Shown piece after piece: positions 26,480 through 33,955 of a stretch of DNA of 34,471 bases (its first letter is position 1; every line of letters begins with the position of its first letter). The position numbers and the translations under genes were made by a program. Source of the stretch: Bacteroidota bacterium (GTDB lineage: Bacteria > Bacteroidota > Rhodothermia > Rhodothermales > Salinibacteraceae); the NCBI GenBank assembly GCA_009908945.1, contig JAAAOI010000268.1, positions 1-34,471 of the forward strand, given 5' to 3'. The notes beneath the pieces were generated by a model. That model did not search any database, was not told the DNA's origin, and saw only the letters and a program-made list of their open reading frames with translations.

Positions 26480-26490
26480 CGCGGTACTGC

Positions 26491-26580
26491 ATAGCCTCTT
26501 TGCCACATAGCCTCTTTGCCACATAGCCTCTTTGCCACATAGCCTCTTTGCCACATAGCCTCTTTGCCACATAGCCTCTT
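26491..26580. repeat. Tandem 16-bp repeat, five perfect copies plus a 10-bp partial
   Basis: The unit ATAGCCTCTTTGCCAC is repeated without any change at 26491, 26507, 26523, 26539 and 26555, then continues for 10 bases to 26580. It starts 11 bp after the vgrG stop and ends 30 bp before the PAAR start. The period is not a multiple of three, and neither strand holds a credible gene. Perfect identity suggests recent expansion by slippage or unequal crossing over. The reverse complement of part of the unit (13 bases) recurs at 3363-3375 before tagH. Confidence 0.95.
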
Positions 26581-26610
26581 CTTGCCCTTTCCACTCCACC
26601 ACGTACGGCC

Positions 26611-26940
26611 ATGTCGTTACCTGCCACCACCGTCACCGCATCAACGGTCCACGGCCCGCCCATTATGGGCCCCGGGTGTCCCACCGTGCTTATCGGCGGG
26701 AAGCCGGCCTGGCGCGTCGGGGATACGCATACGTGCCCCATGGTGAATGCGCCTCCCCCTGCAGGCCCCGGCACGCCCCACGGGCCCGGCGTCACCATGC
26801 CCCCGGGCTCCGTCACCGTGCTAATTGGCGGGATGCCCGCCTGCCGCACCAGTGACAAGGTGAGTGAGCCCGCTGCGGTCGTGCCGTTGCCGCCCATCAA
26901 CCCCATCTTGCCGGGTGTACCCACCGTATTGATTAAATAA
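26611..26940 (+). CDS. PAAR-domain spike-tip protein
   Basis: PAAR proteins cap the VgrG spike with a sharp zinc-bound cone and attach effectors. The 109-residue product is made only of the PAAR fold: the repeated pattern GPGCPTVLIGGKPAWRVGD, HTCPMV, GPGVTMPPGSVTVLIGGMPACR and LPGVPTVLIK. Candidate metal ligands are His40 and Cys42 (THTCP) plus Cys77 in MPACR. There is no N- or C-terminal effector extension, so cargo must bind non-covalently, most likely the Rhs protein or its accessory partners downstream. It follows vgrG after the 16-bp tandem repeat. The ATG at 26611 is the natural start. Confidence 0.93.
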   Translation: MSLPATTVTASTVHGPPIMGPGCPTVLIGGKPAWRVGDTHTCPMVNAPPPAGPGTPHGPGVTMPPGSVTVLIGGMPACRTSDKVSEPAAVVPLPPINPILPGVPTVLIK

Positions 26941-26984
26941 CCAGGCCCGGCGGCGCCCCGTGCGCGGCCGAGGCGTTGCGCCCC

Positions 26985-29663
26985 ATGCCCCTTCACGTTC
27001 ACGTCATCTCTGGTGCCACCGAGTGTTACGAGGAAGACCTCGTACGGCCCGGGCTCATCCCCGTGCGGGTAGCGCGCCTGTATGATAGCCGCCACCCTGG
27101 GGTGGGGGGGTGCGGCCGGGGCTGGATGCTCAATCTGGCCCTTACGCTTACGGTGACCGATGCGTATGTAACCCTGAAGACACCGGGCGAGCCCGATGTG
27201 GTCTTCTCGCCGATTCGGGAAGGGGTTACCGCCGTGCAGGAGGGCACCGGCTATGTGCTCGATCACTACGCGGATCGCTACGAGGTTGTCCGTGCTCCGG
27301 GATACCGACTTCTGTTCTCCAAGCACCTGGCCGCTGGCGGTGTGCACCCGCTGAGACGTATTGAAGACCGCGCAGGCAACCACGTCCAACTCGGCTACCG
27401 AGGCCGCACCCTTACGGAGGTGGCAGACACCCAAGGCCGCCTTCTGCGCCTCCAGCGTACGGGGGGGCTGCTTACCGCACTGGAGGTAACCCCACCGGGG
27501 GGCGGCGCAGGGCAGCAGGTGCGCACCTACGCTTATAACGCCCGGGGCCAGCTTGTGCGGGTGACTGATGCCATTGGCGCTGAGACGCGGTACCACTACG
27601 ACGGCGAGGTGCTCGTGCAGTACACGAACCGCGTGGGTGGTGCGACCTACGCGCAGTACAACGACGACCGGCAGTGCATCGCCTGCTGGCAGAGCAACAA
27701 CGCCCGAGCTCGCCGTGTGGCGTACGACGACCGGCAGCAGCTTACCCGCGTCATCGACAGCACAGGCCAGCAACACCTGTATCAGCACGCCGGCGAGGCG
27801 TTCGTGCTGAAGCACTTCTTCCCCAATGGGACGGAGCAGGTATATTACTATGACGAGGTCCAGCGCCTCATCGGATATGCCGCGATGGATGGACAGGTCG
27901 CTACGTTTCAACGGTATGAAAGGGAGGAGCAGACATTTCAGCAAATCGACGGTGAAGCACGCCTGGCTACGGTGCTACTTTCAGACACCGGCCAGGCCGC
28001 GCACGTAGCCGACGGGGCGGGCCACTCGTTCGCGCTGACGTACGATGAACGTGGATTTTCAGCCGGTCTGAAGACCCCAGCGGGGCACGCCTGGCAGTGG
28101 GCGCGCGACAAACGGGGGCGCCCCGTGTCCCTGACAAGCCCCGAAGGACGGATGGCGCGCTGGGCATGGGACGGGAGCGCGGGGTGCACGGTAACAGACG
28201 CCGATGGCGCACCGACGCATGTACGATACAATAACGCAGGCCGCATCGTGGAGGTCGTGCGAGCCGAGGGGGTGGCCCACGCCTTTGCGTACGATGCAGA
28301 GGGGCGCCTGACGGGTGTGACCCTCCCCGATGGCACAGCGCTCCGGTTTGGCTACGATAGCGAGGGCCACCTGACGGCGGTATCCGACACGCGCAATCGC
28401 CGGGAAGCCTTGCGCTACGATGCCTTCGGGCAGTGCACCTCGTATGCGTCTGGGGCTGCGCGGTGGCAATTCACCTGCGATAGCGAAGGGCGGCTGGTAA
28501 CCGTGCAGGATAACGCGGGGACAACCTACGCGCTGGCCTACCAGGCCGATGGGCGATTGCAGACGGTCCATGCCGATAGGGCCGCGTGGGCTGCGATTAC
28601 TTACGCAGAGGATGGGCTCATAGAGATCGACCGGCCTTCCGGGCATTATGCCGCCCGCTATAACGGCCTGGGGCAGCTTCTTGAGGAGCACAGCCCCCGT
28701 GGCGTACGGTCCCTTGCGTACACGCCCTCCGGCGCGTTGGCCAGTGCCCAGGTAAACGGTGACGCCCGCCACCTCACGTACACGCCCGACGGGCTGGTCC
28801 AGGTCTGTAGTGCCGATGCGCAGGACGTAACCCTGCAATACGACCGCGACGGGGTATTGCAGGGGGTGCACATCGGAGGAGCTCGGGTGCTGTCGCTGGA
28901 CGTGGACAAGGCCGGCCGGCTGCAAGCGCTCCAGATGGAAGGACGGCCACGCCGTCAGTACCGCTATGTCCCAGCCCACCGCCTACAGGAGGTGATTGGC
29001 GCCGATACGGTGCTTGCTTCGGTAGCGTATGGGGGCAACCAACGCCGTCTCCGCACCCCCGGTAAGGGGCAGGTTGACGATGCCGTGCTCGGGCACACTG
29101 CCTTGGGGGGGGAAGCAGAGGTCCGCCTTCAACTCACGACTGACGGCACGCATGTCGTCTCCCGGATGGCCTATGGTGGTGTGCTACTGCCCGTGTGGGT
29201 TCACACAGCTCAGCCTCACCGCACCCCGCCCCTGCATCAGGAAATAGCCCAAGCCTGTACCCTTCGCCCCACCGCCGCCCTCCTGCCATCGCCGATGCCT
29301 GCCCTGCAGACGTACGCGCGCTGGCGCGGTGCCCTTGCCACGCGCTGCCCGCTTACCAAGCTACCCATCGGGCTGCTTCCTGCGTGGTGGCAGCCGCTGG
29401 CCGCATCGTATGCCCTACAGCCCGCCGCCCAACAGCCGGTTGGGGGGCACGACCGCCCGCTGCAGCCGCTGCGTGGCCCGATGGATTTGGATCGGAGCCC
29501 AGACCCCGTCATCACGGGCCCGCACCAGCAGCAGGCTCTATGGCCGACGGTCTGGCCAGATCGGGCGATAAACCCCGTGCCGCTTGTGCCAGCAGGGATC
29601 GCGCGCCGTGGCGGCCCGACACCGCGCGAGATGCTGAAGTGGATTGAGCAGGAGGATACGTGA
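26985..29663 (+). CDS. Rhs/YD-repeat protein, probable T6SS cargo shell without a recognisable core or toxin tip
   Basis: The 892-residue product begins with a DUF6531-like segment (VISGATECYEEDLVRPGLIPV, VARLYDSRHPG, GRGWMLNL), then about 20 degenerate Rhs/YD repeats (patterns such as AYNARGQLVRVTDAIGAETRYHYD and AFAYDAEGRLTGVTLPDGTALRFGYDSEGHL) to about residue 700. Rhs repeats fold into a hollow beta cocoon that normally encloses a C-terminal toxin cut off after a DPxGx-type core motif. Here that motif is not seen. The last 170-190 residues are Pro/Ala/Gln-rich, with no known toxin signature. A TTG at 26976 would add three residues; ATG 26985 is preferred. It shares one base with the next gene (TGATG), so the two are translationally coupled. 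Confidence 0.85.
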   Translation: MPLHVHVISGATECYEEDLVRPGLIPVRVARLYDSRHPGVGGCGRGWMLNLALTLTVTDAYVTLKTPGEPDVVFSPIREGVTAVQEGTGYVLDHYADRYEVVRAPGYRLLFSKHLAAGGVHPLRRIEDRAGNHVQLGYRGRTLTEVADTQGRLLRLQRTGGLLTALEVTPPGGGAGQQVRTYAYNARGQLVRVTDAIGAETRYHYDGEVLVQYTNRVGGATYAQYNDDRQCIACWQSNNARARRVAYDDRQQLTRVIDSTGQQHLYQHAGEAFVLKHFFPNGTEQVYYYDEVQRLIGYAAMDGQVATFQRYEREEQTFQQIDGEARLATVLLSDTGQAAHVADGAGHSFALTYDERGFSAGLKTPAGHAWQWARDKRGRPVSLTSPEGRMARWAWDGSAGCTVTDADGAPTHVRYNNAGRIVEVVRAEGVAHAFAYDAEGRLTGVTLPDGTALRFGYDSEGHLTAVSDTRNRREALRYDAFGQCTSYASGAARWQFTCDSEGRLVTVQDNAGTTYALAYQADGRLQTVHADRAAWAAITYAEDGLIEIDRPSGHYAARYNGLGQLLEEHSPRGVRSLAYTPSGALASAQVNGDARHLTYTPDGLVQVCSADAQDVTLQYDRDGVLQGVHIGGARVLSLDVDKAGRLQALQMEGRPRRQYRYVPAHRLQEVIGADTVLASVAYGGNQRRLRTPGKGQVDDAVLGHTALGGEAEVRLQLTTDGTHVVSRMAYGGVLLPVWVHTAQPHRTPPLHQEIAQACTLRPTAALLPSPMPALQTYARWRGALATRCPLTKLPIGLLPAWWQPLAASYALQPAAQQPVGGHDRPLQPLRGPMDLDRSPDPVITGPHQQQALWPTVWPDRAINPVPLVPAGIARRGGPTPREMLKWIEQEDT
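29651..29656 (+). promoter_or_regulatory. Shine-Dalgarno GGAGGA deciding the pentapeptide gene start
   Basis: GGAGGA lies inside the last codons of rhs, six bases before ATG 29663 and only three before an alternative GTG at 29660. The spacing favours the ATG, which overlaps the rhs stop codon by one base. Confidence 0.7.
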
Positions 29664-30742
29664 TGGCGGCTCAAGCGACCATAACACCCATGCCCCAACC
29701 CCTCGCGCTCTCTGAGGGGGCGGCTTATGCGGATGCCAACCTTTCGGGGGTAGACTTCGCGAAGCAGCAGGGAGCGGGCGCTACCTTCCAGGCCTGTGTG
29801 CTGGATCACGCGATGTTTGGCGGGTCCGATTTATGCGATGTCCACATGTCGGAGTGCGTGCTTACCGGGGCATCGCTTGCGAAGACGGATCTTACAGGGG
29901 CCGTATTTGAAGCGGCTGTGCTCCGGGACGTCTCGTTCGAGGGGGCCCAGATGCAGGGCGCAACGTTTATTGGATGCGACCTCAGCGAAAGTGTGTTTAC
30001 AGGAGCCGTGCTCACCGGCTGTACCTTTAACGCGTGCACGCTGGCACATGCCACACTGGACGGCTGTGATTTGACCGGAAGTGTCCTGGACGAAAGCACG
30101 CTGACGGGGGCTACCCTCGCCGATACGGCCTTGATGAAGGCTTCGTTGCAGGGCACCATCCTGATCGATGCCACGCTCGCAAGGGCCGACCTGACCGGGG
30201 CGAACCTGCATACCGCTGTGCTCTCGGGAGCTGACCTGACCGACGCTATTTTCAACAAAGCCCGCCTCTCGCAGGCGGTGCTGGAGGAGGTACGGGCCCC
30301 CCGGGCCTCCTTTCAGAAAGCAACGCTGGCCGCGGCGTTCTTTCGGCGCGCCGACCTGAGCCGCTGTGACTTTACCGGTGCGCTCCTTTCGACTGCCGTC
30401 TTCGAGCGGACCAGCATGGGAGCAGCCCTGCTCGTCCGCGTCGAGGGAGAAGGCGTGAGCTTTGCTTTTGCCAACCTGCAGCAGGCCCTCTTTCATGAAG
30501 CGGACCTTCCACTGGCATCCTTCCTCGGCGCTGACCTCACCGGGGGGCAGGCCATTGGTGCCGATTTTTACGGCGCCGACTTCGAGTGGGCGCAGGTGGA
30601 TGCGTTCGATGACCGTGCCTGCCATATGCTGCATGCGCGTAGGCCTACAACGGATCACCCAGCCTACGGTCCGAGCGCGCAGCCGCCCCCGGTGAAACCG
30701 CAGTCACTTGCGCGCCCATCGGCTCCTCCCGATACTGCCTGA
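29663..30742 (+). CDS. Pentapeptide-repeat protein of the T6SS cargo module
   Basis: The 359-residue product is built of pentapeptide repeats of the A(D/N)LXX type from about residue 25 to 310 (e.g. ADLTGANLHTAVLSGADLTDAIF), predicted to form a right-handed quadrilateral beta helix. The centre of many repeats is Leu, Phe or Val as expected. The last 50 residues are Pro-rich and probably disordered. In many T6SS loci, pentapeptide repeats occur beside or fused to DUF2169, and here the DUF2169 gene follows 26 bp downstream, so a joint role in loading Rhs/PAAR cargo is likely (inference). Other pentapeptide proteins mimic DNA and protect gyrase; nothing here points that way. It is coupled to rhs by a one-base overlap. 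Confidence 0.88.
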   Translation: MAAQATITPMPQPLALSEGAAYADANLSGVDFAKQQGAGATFQACVLDHAMFGGSDLCDVHMSECVLTGASLAKTDLTGAVFEAAVLRDVSFEGAQMQGATFIGCDLSESVFTGAVLTGCTFNACTLAHATLDGCDLTGSVLDESTLTGATLADTALMKASLQGTILIDATLARADLTGANLHTAVLSGADLTDAIFNKARLSQAVLEEVRAPRASFQKATLAAAFFRRADLSRCDFTGALLSTAVFERTSMGAALLVRVEGEGVSFAFANLQQALFHEADLPLASFLGADLTGGQAIGADFYGADFEWAQVDAFDDRACHMLHARRPTTDHPAYGPSAQPPPVKPQSLARPSAPPDTA

Positions 30743-30768
30743 TTTCACTCACCCCCCTTGGCTCCTTC

Positions 30769-31818
30769 GTGGATATCCGCAACGCCACATCGCTTGAAAC
30801 AGGCGTTACCCTCGGCCCCGGGCCTGAGGGGCGGCCTGGGGTCAGCGTGATTGTGAAGGGCACGTTTGCGATACCAGAAGAGACCGGGGCGAGGGCGCCG
30901 CTTGCTGATGAGCAGCTGCCGCTGTGGGAAGAGGACCTGCACTTTGACGGGGATACCAGCGCGAGCGTTCAGTTTGAGGCGGATACTGCGCCATATAAAC
31001 CAGCGGCCGATATTGTGCTTGTTGGACACGCCTACGCGCCCAATGGACGCCCTACTCCCAGGGTGGATGTCCTCCTGCGCGTAGGGCCACATAAACATAT
31101 TCTCCGGATCGTGGGCGATCGCCAGTGGACCTTCCCTTCGCGCATGCTCATGAAACCGCTGCTCAGTGAGCCGCAGCCCTTCACCACGATGCCGCTGCGC
31201 TACGAGCGCGCTTTCGGTGGGCGCGACCAGGTAGGCGCGGGCTACTGTGAGGCGAATCCGCTCGGGCAAGGATTCATTGCGGCTAAAGCCCGCGATGCCG
31301 TGCACGAGAAGCCGCTACCCAACATCGAGGATCCATACCAGCCCATCACGGCGTGGAACGATCGCCCGCGTCCTGTGGGCTTTGGCTTTTACGGAAAGAC
31401 CTGGGCCCCCCGGAGCGCTTTCAGGGGCACCGAGGCAGGTCTCGCAGCCCCCGACCCGGTGCTGGGCCTGCCGTCAGACTTCACTCCGAAATTCTTCAAC
31501 GGGGCCCACCCCGACTTGCAGGTGCCGGGCTATCTGCAGGGGGACGAGAAGGTGGAGCTGTTCAACCTCACGCCCAATGGCCCCTGCGCCTTTCACTTGC
31601 CAGGCATCACCCCTGAGGTGCGGCTTACGCTACATGAACAGCGCGCCGCAGCGGCCGAAGAGGCCGCCCTGCATGTCCTACACGGGGCGCTCGATACGCT
31701 TGTCTTGTTACCGGATGAGCACAGAGGGTATGTCGTTTGGCGGTTTTGGCATCCGTTGCCTCAGCGCTATGAAGACGTAGAAGATGTGGCGTACGTCACG
31801 GTACGCCTTTGCGCATAA
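30769..31818 (+). CDS. DUF2169-family T6SS accessory protein
   Basis: The 349-residue product carries the DUF2169 hallmarks: VIVKGTFAIPE near residue 30, PxxADIVLVGHAYAP (about 78-92), YERAFGG (145-151), NPLGQGF (163-169) and LPNIEDP (183-189), and FNGAHPDLQVPGYLQGDE later. DUF2169 proteins are found next to vgrG, PAAR and pentapeptide genes and are regarded as T6SS cargo adaptors; the exact mechanism is not established for this one. Translation starts at GTG 30769, the first codon that keeps the conserved MDIRNATSL opening. It is 26 bp after the pentapeptide gene and closes this unit: a hairpin lies 4 bp after its stop. Confidence 0.9.
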   Translation: MDIRNATSLETGVTLGPGPEGRPGVSVIVKGTFAIPEETGARAPLADEQLPLWEEDLHFDGDTSASVQFEADTAPYKPAADIVLVGHAYAPNGRPTPRVDVLLRVGPHKHILRIVGDRQWTFPSRMLMKPLLSEPQPFTTMPLRYERAFGGRDQVGAGYCEANPLGQGFIAAKARDAVHEKPLPNIEDPYQPITAWNDRPRPVGFGFYGKTWAPRSAFRGTEAGLAAPDPVLGLPSDFTPKFFNGAHPDLQVPGYLQGDEKVELFNLTPNGPCAFHLPGITPEVRLTLHEQRAAAAEEAALHVLHGALDTLVLLPDEHRGYVVWRFWHPLPQRYEDVEDVAYVTVRLCA

Positions 31819-31822
31819 TAAG

Positions 31823-31838
31823 GGCGCATGTATGCGCC
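31823..31838 (+). terminator. Short hairpin after the DUF2169 gene, possible terminator
   Basis: GGCGCAT-GT-ATGCGCC is a perfect 7-bp inverted repeat that starts 4 bp after the DUF2169 stop. No T-run follows, so it would be a weak intrinsic terminator at best. Its position before a 200-bp gap and a candidate promoter suggests the end of the cargo transcription unit. Confidence 0.4.
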
Positions 31839-31840
31839 AA

Positions 31841-31870
31841 TTGCCAATGGTAATTCAGGTCTTCTACAGT
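31841..31870 (+). promoter_or_regulatory. Candidate sigma-70-like promoter for the fused sheath gene
   Basis: TTGCCA (31841-31846) and TACAGT (31865-31870) are separated by 18 bp in a distinctly A/T-rich patch (31839-31885). Just downstream are an inverted repeat CGGTC-GTT-GACCG (31900-31912) and two CGTTGAC copies ten bases apart (31904, 31914), plus GGCCA-TACG-TGGCC (31936-31949), possible operators. The match is only moderate, and Bacteroidota use a different consensus. Confidence 0.25.
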
Positions 31871-31963
31871 ATCTTAATAAACTACCTCGCGAAAAGCATC
31901 GGTCGTTGACCGGCGTTGACGAGAAAAACGCGCGAGGCCATACGTGGCCAAGGACCTCTCCAC

Positions 31964-32002
31964 GTGATGACCTGCCGTGATGACCTGCCGTGATGATCAG
32001 CC
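31964..32002. repeat. 13-bp direct repeat, three tandem copies, before the fused sheath gene
   Basis: GTGATGACCTGCC occurs perfectly at 31964 and 31977 and with two changes at 31990. Each copy begins with GTGATG, which offers several spurious start codons and is why start assignment for the following gene is uncertain. The last copy ends 49 bp before the chosen ATG. Confidence 0.8.
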
Positions 32003-32051
32003 GTGCATGCCGCAGGGCCTTATGCTACCCTCCCCAAGCCCCGACATACGT

Positions 32052-33926
32052 ATGAGCGACCAACCCACCGACGGCGCAGGCTTTCGCATCACGTCCGACC
32101 CCGACCGCACCGAAATCACACAGCCCGGAAGGGACGCCCTGGAGCGCCCGGAGGTGCTGCCGCTGCGGATGCTGTTGGTAAGTCACCTGACGCCGGAGGC
32201 GGCTACGCCTTCATGGGAGAGCGGCGTGCACACCACCACCGTGGATGCCGCCGGCTTTGGCCCGTATATGGAAGCAGCGGCGCCCACGCTGGAGGTCAGC
32301 GTGCCGAACCGGGTCAGCGCGTCGCCCGAACGCCTCTCGGAGACCCTGCAGTTTACGTCGCTGGCCGACTTCTCGCCGGAGGGGGTAGCCGCGCAGCTGG
32401 CTGTGACTGCGCCGCTACTGGAGCTTCGAAAAGGGCTGGCCGAGGTTGCGGCTGGCGATCAGGCGCTGGATGAGGTGCGCGCATCGCTGGAGGATGGTGC
32501 GCTGAGCGGTTCGGTAGAAGCACTGCTGGATGCGCTGGGCAAGAGGTCGCGGGCAGGCGACACGGGAGCCAACGGGCGGCCCCCCGATACCAAGGAAGAC
32601 ACGCTGGACCGCCTGCTGTCGATGGTGGATGACGACGCCCCGGAGGCCTCACCGGATGCGCTGGCGGACGCCCTCACGGAGGCGGTGGTCGGGCCGTCGG
32701 ATACCACGCCGCGTCCGGCCGCCGATGCGCTGACGCAGGTGGTGCACCGGCTGGAGGCCCTGATCCGCGCCCAGCTTGAACCTGTGTTTGCGGACGTCTC
32801 CTTCCGCGCGCTCGAAGCTGCCTGGCGTAGCGTGCGTCTGCTCACCAAGCGCTTGCCCTTTCGAAAAGGCGTGGTGCTGGAGGTGCTGTCCGCTGCACCT
32901 GACCAGCTCAACGAGGCCATCCATCATCAGGTGGTGATGCGCGAGCACACGCGCACCGACGATGCGCCACCGCTCTCGGCGGTGCTGGTGGATACCGCCT
33001 TCGGCTGCACGCAGCCGGCGATCGATCAACTGCAGGACCTCGCCGCCTCTGGCGCCAGTGTGCAGGCCCCCATCATTGCGGCTGCAGCGCCGGCCTTCTT
33101 TCAGGTCGACCCTGCTCAGGCGCTCCATGACCTCCCGCCGCTCCGGCAGGTACTGGACGACCCGGCCTTCCTGCCCTACAAAAAACTTCGTGCTGATGAG
33201 GCCGCACGCGCGCTCGTACTCGCCCTACCAGCCTTCCTGCTACGCACGGCCCATACAGCGGACAGTGGTGCGCTGGTCGAAGATGCGCCGCTCTGGGGGC
33301 AGGCGCCCGTGGCTGTGGGGCTGGCCATGGCGGACAGCTTCGTGGCCACCGGCTGGCCCACGCACCTGCGCACCCGCATGCTGGGCAACTTTCCCATCCA
33401 CCGTACGCCGCAAGGCTATACCCCACTGGCCGCGCTGATTCCAGAGAGCAAGCTGGCGGGCTTTGCAAAAGGCGGTTTTACGGTGCTTACCAGCAAATCA
33501 AACCATGACGGGATTGCGCTGGGCCGCGCGCAGACGGTGGCGCTACCCGCCGAACACGAAGACCTCGTGGCGGCCACCGAAGCGCGTGTGCACGTGACGC
33601 TTCCCTGCCAACTCTTCGTAGCGCGGACGGCGCAGTTCCTGTTCACGCTGCAGTCAAGCGTCACGGCCGGGCCTGATGTAGAAGCCACAGCAGCCACCCT
33701 GAATGAGCACATCCGGGCCTTCTTGAAGGCGGGGGAGCCTACCCGGGTGGTTCCGCCGGAGGCGGTATCGGTAGAACCGGTGCCGGACGCGCCCATGGAA
33801 GGAAAGGCCCTCTTTGCCGTGCGGCTTCGTCCGCCTGCCTTTGTGCTCGACAAAGAGGTAAGTCTCGTGCTGGGCGTGCAGGTGCCCACCGCCGAACCGT
33901 CGGCTGATGCCCCCCCGTCCACCTGA
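32052..33926 (+). CDS. Single-chain TssB-TssC-like fused sheath protein
   Basis: The 624-residue product aligns by eye with both canonical sheath subunits of this locus. Residues about 30-165 match TssB: LPLRMLLVSHL (TssB LPLRMLVMGDYL) and DFSPEGVAAQLAVTAPLLELR (TssB SFSPEAVAQQIPELSRLLATR). An acidic/Pro-rich linker with DTLDRLLSMVD (TssC SLLDSILSKVE) leads to residues about 225-615 matching TssC: IRAQLEPVFADVSFRALEAAWRSV (TssC ISTQLDVILHHDDFQDLESAWRSL), LPFRKGVVLEVLS, GNFPIHRTPQGYTPLA near 445, and VHVTLPCQLFVARTAQFL near the end. It is highly diverged and unlikely to replace TssB/TssC in bulk. It could be a minor sheath or cap subunit or a regulator (inference). Upstream in-frame starts at 31977 and 32022 exist; ATG 32052 is preferred because homology begins after it. 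The FHA gene follows 29 bp later. Confidence 0.85.
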   Translation: MSDQPTDGAGFRITSDPDRTEITQPGRDALERPEVLPLRMLLVSHLTPEAATPSWESGVHTTTVDAAGFGPYMEAAAPTLEVSVPNRVSASPERLSETLQFTSLADFSPEGVAAQLAVTAPLLELRKGLAEVAAGDQALDEVRASLEDGALSGSVEALLDALGKRSRAGDTGANGRPPDTKEDTLDRLLSMVDDDAPEASPDALADALTEAVVGPSDTTPRPAADALTQVVHRLEALIRAQLEPVFADVSFRALEAAWRSVRLLTKRLPFRKGVVLEVLSAAPDQLNEAIHHQVVMREHTRTDDAPPLSAVLVDTAFGCTQPAIDQLQDLAASGASVQAPIIAAAAPAFFQVDPAQALHDLPPLRQVLDDPAFLPYKKLRADEAARALVLALPAFLLRTAHTADSGALVEDAPLWGQAPVAVGLAMADSFVATGWPTHLRTRMLGNFPIHRTPQGYTPLAALIPESKLAGFAKGGFTVLTSKSNHDGIALGRAQTVALPAEHEDLVAATEARVHVTLPCQLFVARTAQFLFTLQSSVTAGPDVEATAATLNEHIRAFLKAGEPTRVVPPEAVSVEPVPDAPMEGKALFAVRLRPPAFVLDKEVSLVLGVQVPTAEPSADAPPST

Positions 33927-33955
33927 TGTTTTCGCTTGCTTGAGGGCTGGCTGCT

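Noticed and set aside
26491-26580. CRISPR array
   Set aside because: Units abut with no spacers and are only 16 bp; no cas genes nearby.
26374-27944. Long minus-strand open frames across the repeat and rhs (to 497 codons), one reading MWQRGYVAKRLCGKEA repeatedly
   Set aside because: The repetitive peptide is only the 16-bp tandem repeat read in three frames; the rest is antisense to well-supported PAAR and rhs genes and resembles no family.
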